NCBI GenBank assembly: GCA_021647765.1
Contig: JAKIUD010000116.1
Location: 1 to 5,908 of the forward strand
DNA: 5,908 nucleotides
Origin: Desulfuromusa sp.
Lineage (GTDB): Bacteria > Desulfobacterota > Desulfuromonadia > Desulfuromonadales > Geopsychrobacteraceae
Direction of reading: 5' to 3'
This document shows positions 1 to 5,617 of this stretch, in pieces; the stretch's first letter is position 1, and each line of letters begins with the position of its first letter. Position numbers and translations under genes: made by a program. A model generated the notes under the pieces. That model was not told the origin of the DNA and searched no databases. It saw only the letters and a list, made by a program, of their open reading frames with translations.

Positions 1-125
1 GCACGGTTTGATGAGGGAGGGCTGGTTGAAGCAGTTATGGAAAAGCTATTTAGGCACCGCCAAACGAAAGGGGCGGAAACAGATAAGCTGAACCTAACGC
101 TGGTGAGACCTGCTCTCTACTCTAC
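1..125 (+). mobile_element. Group II intron, 3' end (domain V end and domain VI), partial
   Basis: The window opens on GCACGGTTTGATGAGGG, which resembles the 3' half of a group II intron domain V and the linker into domain VI. The sequence GACCTGCTCTCTACTCTAC at 107-125 resembles the 3' strand of domain VI and the usual pyrimidine-rich end of such introns. The GAGGGAG-GGC-TGG segment near 13-25 can pair imperfectly with it. About 80 bases between these arms would form an unusually long domain VI tip. The intron-encoded reverse transcriptase and the rest of the ribozyme would lie to the left, outside the window. The short reading frame starting at 37 crosses this RNA and is probably not a gene. 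The exact 3' boundary (about 125) is inferred. The call rests on recognition of the conserved ends, not on a full fold. Confidence 0.5.
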
Positions 126-226
126 CTTTATTGCTTTAACGGAAATAATCATCTTGCGCAATCCTCACAAAGTTATCCATCGGGCGAAGAAACACCATTT
201 TCAAAACGTTTATGAAAAGGGATTGA

Positions 227-448
227 ATGGAAAAGAATAAAATACAAAAGATCGGGAAAAAAGAGGCATCCATTGTCCGTTCATCTGCTGCTGAGTATCT
301 GACATTTGTAGCTGCAGGGGGCTGCTCGGAAACAAGCGTTGAAATGCGTTATGAGGATGAGAATATTTGGCTAACGCAAAAGATGATGGGGACTCTCTTT
401 ACGATGTTTCTGTTTCGGCTATCAATCAGCATTTAAAGCCTATTTTTC
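227..448 (+). pseudogene. RhuM-family protein, N-terminal fragment with frameshift
   Basis: The reading frame from ATG 227 is preceded by an AAAAGGG Shine-Dalgarno-like stretch at 215-221, five bases upstream. Its first 55 or so codons give a RhuM-like N-terminus, with the typical segment YEDENIWLTQKMMGTL. After position about 395 the homology continues in another frame as LYDVSVSAINQHLKPIF. Removing one CT from the CTCTCT run at 393-398 restores a continuous reading, so the gene is broken by a 2-base insertion. Left unrepaired, the frame stops at 434-436. RhuM proteins are usually over 300 residues; only about the first 70 are represented before the sequence switches to an unrelated ATPase. 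The family was named for a Salmonella pathogenicity-island gene and is common in mobile regions; its biochemical role is poorly known. This copy is almost certainly non-functional. Confidence 0.75.
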
Positions 449-1310
449 AATTTATCCGGAAAAGAAAAATACTGAAAAAATTTACTGTTTTTTCGATGAA
501 ATACAGGTCGTTCTCGGTTGGGAGCCTTTTGTTGACCGTTTGCTGCGCATGGAAAAATGCGAGGTCTATATCACCGGTTCGTCTGCGCAGATGCTGTCTG
601 GGGAGATTGTGACCCAGATGCGTGGACGCGCTCTATCATGGGAGATATTTCCTTTTACGTTCCAAGAATTCCTCGATTATAAAGGGATTGAGAGTGATGC
701 CCCATTATCGTCCAGAAAACGCCTGATCATACAGAAAGCCTTTGAGGGGTATTGGAAAACTGGCGGATTTCCTGAAGTGGCTGGATTTGAGCAGATGCTG
801 CGGCTAAAAACGCATCAAGAGTATTTTAATGCCATGTTGTTCCGCGACCTTGTCGAACGTCATGATATATCCCACCCGAAGGCCGTTACTGACCTGGCAC
901 ACCGTCTCGTGGACAATATCAGCTCACTCTATTCCATCAATAATTTGACCGGTTATCTGAAGTCACTGGGACACAAAGCGCCTAAGGCGTCGGTGTCCAA
1001 TTATCTCGAGTGGTTTGAGGATGCCTATATCCTGTTCAGTGTCCGTATTTTTGATGCCTCGTTGGCGCGTGCCAACACTAATCCGAAAAAAATCTACTGC
1101 ATCGACCACGCCCTTGTGACCTCGGTGAGTTCAGGTATTTTGATCAATTCCGACCATTTGCTGGAAAACCTGGTGTTTATTGCGTTACGTCGGCTGACGC
1201 CGGAGTTGAAACTGGCGGAGGGGATCATTGTGACACGTAGCGAAGAAGAGTGCATTCAGGTTGCCTCCGGATTGGAACCCGTATTTTTACAGAGCCGCTT
1301 CAGAGACTGA
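435..1310 (+). pseudogene. AAA_14/DUF4143 ATP-binding protein, truncated and internally deleted
   Basis: This is an AAA-family ATPase of the AAA_14 plus DUF4143 architecture. The homology starts without a start codon near 435-441 (AYFSIYPEKKN) and includes the Walker B segment CFFDEIQ at 486-506. It continues through the sensor-like ITGSSAQMLSGE (from about 570), FPFTFQEFLDY and GYWKTGGFPEV. The DUF4143 part follows (YFNAMLFRDLVERHD, SNYLEWFEDAYILF, HLLENLVFIALRRL). The first part of the protein, with the Walker A P-loop that binds ATP phosphate, is missing. Near 1197-1210 the chain jumps from ALRRLTPE to LKLAEGIIVTRSEEE. Family members normally have several tens of residues between these blocks, including a K...EVDFVV-type motif, so an in-frame deletion is likely. 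The last residues after IQVASG look foreign. An internal TTG at 540 could start a 256-residue product with a usable frame, but it lacks the ATP-binding loop and Walker B. The family is widespread in mobile regions and suspected of toxin-antitoxin or defence roles, unproven here. Confidence 0.75.
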
Positions 1311-1329
1311 AATCGACTTGATCCTGGTG
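1273..1329 (+). pseudogene. Second DUF4143-type ATPase, short C-terminal-domain fragment
   Basis: In the +1 frame relative to the ATPase that precedes it, the sequence reads WNPYFYRAASETEIDLIL. This resembles the FYRT-x-xG-xEIDLVLEL segment in the C-terminal nuclease-like fold of a different branch of DUF4143 ATPases. The preceding gene lacks this block, and the frame and wording differ, so this may be either a piece of a second ATPase gene or a displaced piece of the same family. It is about 19 codons long, has no credible start site and merges directly into an MmcQ-like fragment. Such a short match could be fortuitous, but the EIDLIL core at a conserved spacing from the aromatic-rich strand argues for real homology. 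Confidence 0.5.
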
Positions 1330-1412
1330 CTCAAGGTTAGCGACAAGATGTTTTCTCTGGTCGGCATAAACGAGGATCCACTACGCTTGAACCTCAAGTG
1401 TGATCCGGGCAA
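1330..1412 (+). pseudogene. MmcQ/YjbR-family protein, internal fragment
   Basis: The frame continues from the ATPase remnant as KVSDKMFSLVGINEDPLR, followed by LNLKCDPGKE. This matches the central signature of MmcQ/YjbR proteins, where a K-V-x-x-K-M-F-A-L strand is followed by a loop and an NLKCDP strand. Complete family members are about 110-120 residues and form a CyaY-like DNA-binding fold. Only about 27 residues from the middle remain, with neither the N-terminal half nor the C-terminal part that follows the CDP motif. There is no start codon of its own. The remnant ends about 25 bases short of the converging HNH gene. It is not expected to make a functional protein. Confidence 0.65.
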
Positions 1413-1439
1413 GGAACCCACAGTTTTGAACTGGTTTGA

Positions 1440-1736
1440 TTACGCTTGCTTCTCCAGTCGTTGTAAATACTCATCCCATTCCATCGGCAGGAGATTTTTT
1501 TTTTGATTGTTGCAAGCTTTGCAGGCGGGAACGCAGTTCCCTTTCGTTGAACGTCCTCCACGAGCTAGAGGAACGACGTGGTCAAGAGTCAGATCCTTGG
1601 GGGTGACTGATTTGCCGCAATAGTGACAGATCCCCTTGTCGATCCGGTTTTTCCACCAGTTTTGCTTGCGTAGAGCACGCGCCTTCCCCCGTTCCCGGCG
1701 GATCTGTTCTTCATCAACATCAGTTTCCCAGCCCAT
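1440..1736 (-). CDS. Small HNH endonuclease
   Basis: This intact 98-residue protein carries a zinc-supported HNH nuclease fold, which would bind a divalent metal and cut nucleic acid. Residues 37-40 form the first zinc knuckle (CHYC). The block LDHVVPLARGG at 51-61 holds the catalytic His (H53, after D52). N67 provides the central Asn, and CKACNN at 72-77 supplies the second Cys pair and the final Asn. The N-terminal third is basic and predicted helical (RRERGKARALRKQNWWKNR). The C-terminus MEWDEYLQRL is typical of a family of small HNH proteins I associate with deltaproteobacteria. The start is supported by an AGGAG motif (1742-1746) five bases upstream. The gene diverges from trkA. A run of ten A on the coding strand (1495-1504) lies just after the HNH motif. 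It shows no decay, unlike the remnants beside it. Its biological target is unknown; there is no linked methylase, intron ORF or phage terminase in view. Confidence 0.85.
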   Translation of the reverse strand: MGWETDVDEEQIRRERGKARALRKQNWWKNRIDKGICHYCGKSVTPKDLTLDHVVPLARGGRSTKGNCVPACKACNNQKKNLLPMEWDEYLQRLEKQA

Positions 1737-1838
1737 TTTTTCTCCTTGTCTCCCGACAGATTATTGCACAATTAGCTGAATTATGCGATCTTGCGAAATT
1801 GTGGTTTAGAGTTAAATATCTTTCGGGAGAGATAACTT
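1737..1838. promoter_or_regulatory. Divergent upstream region between HNH gene and trkA
   Basis: This 102-base region separates the two divergent start codons and must hold the promoters for both genes, unless the HNH gene is read from elsewhere. It is A/T-rich. TTGCGA at 1791-1796 with an A/T-rich hexamer around 1813-1819 is a possible weak sigma-70 pair for trkA, but the match to TATAAT is poor. GGGAGA at 1825-1830 is the trkA Shine-Dalgarno sequence, eight bases before the ATG. I see no clear riboswitch or operator. Confidence 0.3.
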
Positions 1839-3191
1839 ATGAAAATCCTTGTTGTTGGCTCCGGTCAGGTCGGTTATTTTTTGTGCGATCGGCTTTCCCG
1901 TGAGGGGCATGAAGTCACCTTGGTAGATCAGGATGAAGTGGTCGTAGAACGGGCTCAGGATCGTCTTAATGTTCTAGGCGTAGTTGGTAATGGAGCCAGT
2001 GCAGAAATTTTAGAACAAGCTGGTATTAAGGATGTTGATATCTTTATTGCAGTTACCAATATGGATGAGGTGAATATCCTCGCTTGTCTGCTAGCTCGTG
2101 AATATCAGGTTGAAATTCTTGTTGCCCGGACTAAAAATATTGAATACACCAGCAGCAAGGCAGTTCTTTCCAAAGAAAAACTGGGGATTGATCTGCTAAT
2201 TAACCCGGAAGATGCCGTTGCAGAGGAGCTTTCCAAGCTGGCTTGTAATTCCAAGGCTTTTGATGTCGCTGAGTTTGCCGACGGGCAGATTTTGTTTCAG
2301 GGGTTCCGGATTGAAGCAGAAAGCCCCTTGTGCGATTTAACTTTGGCTGAATTGGGTGAATTGCGCGGCATGTACCGTTTCCTGGTTGTTGCCATCAGCC
2401 GGGGAAATACAACTATTATCCCACATGGGGCAGATGTGATTCAGGCAGGTGACCGGATTTATATATTTGCTCCGCAGCAAGAACTGCCGGCGATCAACTA
2501 TTTGCTGCAGTCGGAACACCTGGAGAAAAAATCGACCCGCCGGGTGTTTATTCTGGGAGGGAGTCGTATTGGTCTGAAGGTCACACAAAACATGGAAAAA
2601 CTCCATTTCCAAGCCAAATTGATTGAAAAAGATGAAGATCGCTGTTTTAAGTTGGCAGAGCTGTTAAATAAGGCGGTTGTTATTAATGCGGAAGGGTTGG
2701 ATGTTCAAACTTTAGTTGATGAAGGGCTGGCTGATGCCGATGTTTTTATCGCTGTCACCGAAAACGATCAGACCAATATTTTGACCTGCTTGCTAGCTAA
2801 ACAACATAATGTACGGCGGACGCTGGCTCTGGTGAGCCAACCAGAATTGATTGGCCTGGCCTCTGATCTGGGTATTGATGCTTGTATTTCACCCCGGCTG
2901 GCAGCCGCAGGGGCGATCCTGAAATTTGTACGTCGCGGAGATATTATTTCTCTCACCGCTATTGAAGGGAGCAATTCTGAGGTTTTGGAGTTGGAAATCA
3001 GTAAGGATAGTGGCTTGTTGGCGACCCCTCTGGGTGGGTTGCACTTTCCGCGTGGGGCGATCATTGGTGCGATTGTGCGGGGGGGGAACTACGAAATCCC
3101 AACAGGAGAAAGCATGCTGGAAGCGGGGGACAGGGTGGTTGTTTTTACCCTTCCAGAAGCGTTACAAAAGGTGGAAAGGTTTTTTGCCTGA
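1839..3191 (+). CDS. trkA: Trk potassium uptake system, peripheral subunit TrkA
   Basis: TrkA is the cytoplasmic regulatory subunit of the Trk potassium transporter. It assembles as a ring under the TrkH pore and gates it in response to bound nucleotides (NAD(H), ATP/ADP). At 450 residues it has the usual full length and the duplicated architecture. The first Rossmann RCK_N domain has the GSGQVG loop at 7-12 and the acidic residue D30 ending strand 2. A first TrkA_C domain covers roughly 140-225 (GADVIQAGDRIYIFAP near its end). A second RCK_N domain has a variant GGSRIG loop at 240-245 and E263 in the acidic position. A second TrkA_C domain ends with ESMLEAGDRVVVF near the C-terminus. The second loop departs from strict GxGxxG, as is common in the second half of TrkA. 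The start is supported by GGGAGA eight bases upstream. It heads an operon with trkH. A run of eight G (3079-3086) lies within the last TrkA_C domain. Confidence 0.97.
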   Translation: MKILVVGSGQVGYFLCDRLSREGHEVTLVDQDEVVVERAQDRLNVLGVVGNGASAEILEQAGIKDVDIFIAVTNMDEVNILACLLAREYQVEILVARTKNIEYTSSKAVLSKEKLGIDLLINPEDAVAEELSKLACNSKAFDVAEFADGQILFQGFRIEAESPLCDLTLAELGELRGMYRFLVVAISRGNTTIIPHGADVIQAGDRIYIFAPQQELPAINYLLQSEHLEKKSTRRVFILGGSRIGLKVTQNMEKLHFQAKLIEKDEDRCFKLAELLNKAVVINAEGLDVQTLVDEGLADADVFIAVTENDQTNILTCLLAKQHNVRRTLALVSQPELIGLASDLGIDACISPRLAAAGAILKFVRRGDIISLTAIEGSNSEVLELEISKDSGLLATPLGGLHFPRGAIIGAIVRGGNYEIPTGESMLEAGDRVVVFTLPEALQKVERFFA

Positions 3192-4637
3192 ATGAACCTT
3201 ATCCTGACATTACGCATTCTTGGGGCGCTACTCTTGTTTCTTGGTGCATCCCTTTTTATTCCCTTACCATTCTCCTTTTATTATGCTGATGGTGCGTGGC
3301 CAGCATTTGTCTTTTCTTCTGTCATCTGTTTTGTTGTCGGTGGACTCCTGTTTCGATTTTGTAAAAGTTCGAAGGAGCTCACCGTTCGCGAAGGGTTTGC
3401 TGTTGTCACTTTTGGCTGGGGCGTGTTTGCAGTGTTTGGTGCTCTTCCTTACCTGATCTCCGGCGCTATTCCTTCACCCCTTGATGCTGTTTTTGAAACC
3501 ATGAGTGGTTTCACCACGACTGGCTCGACTATTCTGACAGAAATAGAAGCACTGCCACAAAGTTTGCTATTTTGGCGTTCATTGACCCATTGGCTCGGCG
3601 GGATGGGGATTATTGTCCTCTCTTTAGCAATTTTACCCATGCTGGGGGTCGGAGGGATGCAGCTGTTCAAGGCTGAAGTCCCCGGCCCAACGGCGGATCG
3701 ATTAAAACCCCGGATTCAAGATACAGCTAAAATGCTCTGGGGAGTTTACTTTTTGTTGACTCTGGTGGAGACGTTGTTGCTGATGTTTGGGGGGATGTCT
3801 TTTTTTGATGCCGTCTGCCACTCTTTTGCAACCTTGGCAACCGGGGGTTTTTCAACAAGAAATGGTTCGATAGCTGCATATAACAGCAGTTATATTGATG
3901 GTGTAATTACCTTATTTATGATTCTTGCTGGAATTAACTTTGCCCTCCACTTTCAAGTGTTACGTGGTAAGGCAGGAGAGTTTTTTCGCAGTGAAGAACT
4001 GCGAGTCTATTTGGGGATTATCCTGGTTGCAACAGTTGTCATTATGGTTTTCAACTGGACAGGTGGTATTTATCCACAATTCGGGGAAAATTTTCGTTAT
4101 TCCATATTTCAGGTTTCTTCGATTATGACAACGACCGGATTTGGTACTGCTGACTATGAACTTTGGCCCGTGTTACCCCAGTATATTCTGGTGCTGCTGA
4201 TGTTCATTGGTGGCTGTGCTGGTTCTACCGGCGGTGGAATGAAAGTCGCACGGATACTCCTCTTGTTTAAACATGCTCAGGTGCAGGTGTTTCGTCTCAT
4301 TCACCCACGCGCGATTCGATTGGTCAAGCTGGGGAATCGTCCGGTTGATAAGGATGTCTTACAGTCAATCCTTGGTTTCTTCGCCCTCTTTATTGGTGTT
4401 TTCGTGGTCGGCTCGCTGTTGGTTGCTGCCAGTGGGATGGATCTGGTCTCTGCTGGCGGTGCGGTCGTTGCCTGTTTATCCAATATCGGACCCGGCCTTG
4501 GATCTGTCGGCCCTGTCGATAATTTTGCCCATGTTCCGGGTTTTGGTAAAGCGGTTCTGATTGTCTGTATGCTGATGGGTCGACTTGAACTGTTTACAGT
4601 TCTGGTTCTGTTCTTTCCATCATTTTGGCGTAAATAA
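3192..4637 (+). CDS. trkH: Trk potassium uptake system, membrane pore TrkH
   Basis: TrkH forms the potassium-selective path across the inner membrane. The 481-residue protein is full length and strongly hydrophobic, with the four membrane-pore-membrane repeats of the TrkH/KtrB/HKT superfamily. The four selectivity-filter loops are visible: TTTGST at 108-113, ATGGFS at 216-221, TTTGFGT at 313-319 and SNIGPGLGSVGP at 430-441. Each has the key filter glycine. The glycine-rich GGCAGSTGGGMKVAR at 340-354 fits the broken helix of the third repeat that acts as an intramembrane gate in TrkH. GRLELF at 463-468 is the conserved C-terminal motif. The ATG follows the trkA stop with no gap (TGAATG), and no strong Shine-Dalgarno sequence is close (GGAAAGG ends about a dozen bases upstream), so translation is probably coupled to trkA. 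No signal of decay is seen. Confidence 0.97.
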   Translation: MNLILTLRILGALLLFLGASLFIPLPFSFYYADGAWPAFVFSSVICFVVGGLLFRFCKSSKELTVREGFAVVTFGWGVFAVFGALPYLISGAIPSPLDAVFETMSGFTTTGSTILTEIEALPQSLLFWRSLTHWLGGMGIIVLSLAILPMLGVGGMQLFKAEVPGPTADRLKPRIQDTAKMLWGVYFLLTLVETLLLMFGGMSFFDAVCHSFATLATGGFSTRNGSIAAYNSSYIDGVITLFMILAGINFALHFQVLRGKAGEFFRSEELRVYLGIILVATVVIMVFNWTGGIYPQFGENFRYSIFQVSSIMTTTGFGTADYELWPVLPQYILVLLMFIGGCAGSTGGGMKVARILLLFKHAQVQVFRLIHPRAIRLVKLGNRPVDKDVLQSILGFFALFIGVFVVGSLLVAASGMDLVSAGGAVVACLSNIGPGLGSVGPVDNFAHVPGFGKAVLIVCMLMGRLELFTVLVLFFPSFWRK

Positions 4638-4645
4638 AAATACGA

Positions 4646-4678
4646 AAGCTCCCATCGTCCTGTAGACGATGGGAGCTT
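4646..4678 (-). terminator. Perfect 14-bp hairpin, terminator best suited to the minus strand
   Basis: Arms 4646-4659 (AAGCTCCCATCGTC) and 4665-4678 are perfect reverse complements around the 5-base loop CTGTA. On the plus strand the stem is followed by a C run and no T-tract. On the minus strand it is followed by TCGTATTTTTATTTA, a good U-tract. It therefore looks like an intrinsic terminator for transcripts coming from pgeF. It may also slow or protect the 3' end of the trkAH message, which ends only nine bases before it. Confidence 0.75.
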
Positions 4679-4778
4679 CCCCCCTCCGGAACCTGCAAAT
4701 CAACAGGTAAATTGTTAAAATATGTTTGAAGTATAAAGAGCAATTCTGACAAAAAACTGACTTTGCGACTGAAATTGT

Positions 4779-4810
4779 AAAAAAAAGCGAAAAAATACGG
4801 TTTTTTTTGC
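4779..4810 (-). terminator. A/T-rich hairpin with U-tract downstream of pgeF
   Basis: Reading the minus strand just past the pgeF stop, GCAAAAAAAA (4810-4801) can pair with TTTTTTCGC (4795-4787), with one mismatch near the base. The pair is followed by eight T (4786-4779). The stem is nearly all A-T pairs with only two G-C pairs, so it would be a weak intrinsic terminator on its own. Its place directly after pgeF and ahead of the stronger hairpin suggests a tandem arrangement. The rest of the 174-base intergenic stretch holds only a short ACCTG/CAGGT pair (4691-4708). Confidence 0.4.
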
Positions 4811-4811
4811 T

Positions 4812-5603
4812 TTATGGCAGCTGAATAAAGCCAATCTGTCGTCCGCTTATGCCGTTATCACGTCGATGGGAGAAAAACAGTTCTGGGTGGCAGCAGGTGC
4901 ATTGCTCAGCTATTTCTATATTTTGTGGTTTTATACCAGATTGCTCCAATTGCAGCTGACAGCTGAGTGGGATATCTAATTGCCAATGTCCCAGCTTGGT
5001 TTCTTTTGAAATTTCGTTCCAGTATCCACTTCCTTGTCTGAAAGCATCACGAACCGGTCGATCAACTTCATAGCTGTGTGCCCCGATTCCTGGGCCAATT
5101 GCAACTTGAAGTTCTGCCACTGGACAGTCAAAGTGGTTATGAATTGTTTGTACCACTTTGGCAATCAGCCCGTTTGCTGCCCCATGCCAGCCGGCATGAA
5201 TTGCTGCTGCAATTTTCATCTTTTCGTGCCAGATCAAAAGAGGAAAACAATCAGCAGTCAGAATACCAATCATAATTCCGGTTTGGTTAGTGACAATGGC
5301 ATCGACTTCAACGCTTAAAAAATGGCTCAGGTCGGGGTTGGATTCATCAATCAACAGGAGGTCATCGCCATGAACCTGTTTAACTGTCAATAACTGGTGT
5401 GGCGACAGGTTAAATGCACGGATAAAGGTTGCACGATTTCCTTCTACATTTGCCAGATGGTCGTCGGTTCCCAAGCCCAGGTTCAAAGAATTATAGGGAG
5501 GGCGACTGACTCCACCATTCCTGGTGCTGAATCCTGCTATTAGGCCAGCTGGTAGTTTTGACGGTTGTAAATATGAAATTTTACCTTGTCGAACAAGCTT
5601 CAT
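4812..5603 (-). CDS. pgeF: Peptidoglycan editing factor PgeF (YfiH/LACC1 family)
   Basis: This 263-residue protein belongs to the YfiH/DUF152 (Cu-oxidase_4) family. E. coli PgeF helps keep non-canonical residues such as L-serine or glycine out of the first stem-peptide position of peptidoglycan precursors. Relatives in the family, including human LACC1, act on purine nucleosides, and older annotations call them polyphenol oxidases. The metal/catalytic set is visible: QVHG with H78, TADC with C119 at 116-119, and HAGWHGAA with H136. Other family signatures are GFSTRNGGVS at 24-33, the IGPGIGAHSYEV block at 169-180, and CTCCHPELFFSHRRD from 235 with GRQIGFIQL at the C-terminus. Length is normal and nothing is missing. 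The start at 5603 has a CGGAG motif about seven bases upstream. It lies 14 bases after the RluD-type gene, so the two are probably co-transcribed. This rluD-pgeF order is also found in E. coli. Two hairpins downstream probably end the transcript. Confidence 0.95.
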   Translation of the reverse strand: MKLVRQGKISYLQPSKLPAGLIAGFSTRNGGVSRPPYNSLNLGLGTDDHLANVEGNRATFIRAFNLSPHQLLTVKQVHGDDLLLIDESNPDLSHFLSVEVDAIVTNQTGIMIGILTADCFPLLIWHEKMKIAAAIHAGWHGAANGLIAKVVQTIHNHFDCPVAELQVAIGPGIGAHSYEVDRPVRDAFRQGSGYWNEISKETKLGHWQLDIPLSCQLQLEQSGIKPQNIEIAEQCTCCHPELFFSHRRDNGISGRQIGFIQLP

Positions 5604-5617
5604 TGATAACTCCGTTA

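Noticed and set aside
37..240. Open reading frame of 67 codons over the left end
   Set aside because: It crosses the putative intron domain VI and the rhuM leader, has no recognised domain, and its first part resembles RNA-derived translations seen beside other group II introns.
1421..1433. Short hairpin CAGTT-TTG-AACTG between the MmcQ remnant and the HNH gene
   Set aside because: Five base pairs with no U-tract on either side; too weak to call a terminator.
1..1736. Idea of a working defence island made of RhuM, AAA ATPase and HNH nuclease
   Set aside because: RhuM is truncated and frameshifted and the ATPase lacks Walker A and part of DUF4143. The HNH gene faces the other way and looks like an ordinary stand-alone gene, so no functional system can be supported.
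1589..1771. 60-codon minus-strand frame overlapping the HNH gene
   Set aside because: It is out of frame with the HNH gene, which has clear motifs and a ribosome binding site; this is a shadow.
1749..1830. 8-bp inverted repeat TCTCCCGA (1749-1756) and TCGGGAGA (1823-1830) in the divergent region
   Set aside because: The right arm is the trkA Shine-Dalgarno sequence and the left arm lies just upstream of the HNH one. The arms are 66 bases apart, so chance or shared purine-rich leader sequence is the simplest explanation.
2768..3064. 98-codon minus-strand frame antisense to trkA
   Set aside because: It is a shadow of a well-conserved trkA domain with no independent support.
5034..5318. 94-codon plus-strand frame antisense to pgeF
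   Set aside because: It lies entirely within pgeF, has no ribosome binding site or known domain, and pgeF is conserved through this region.
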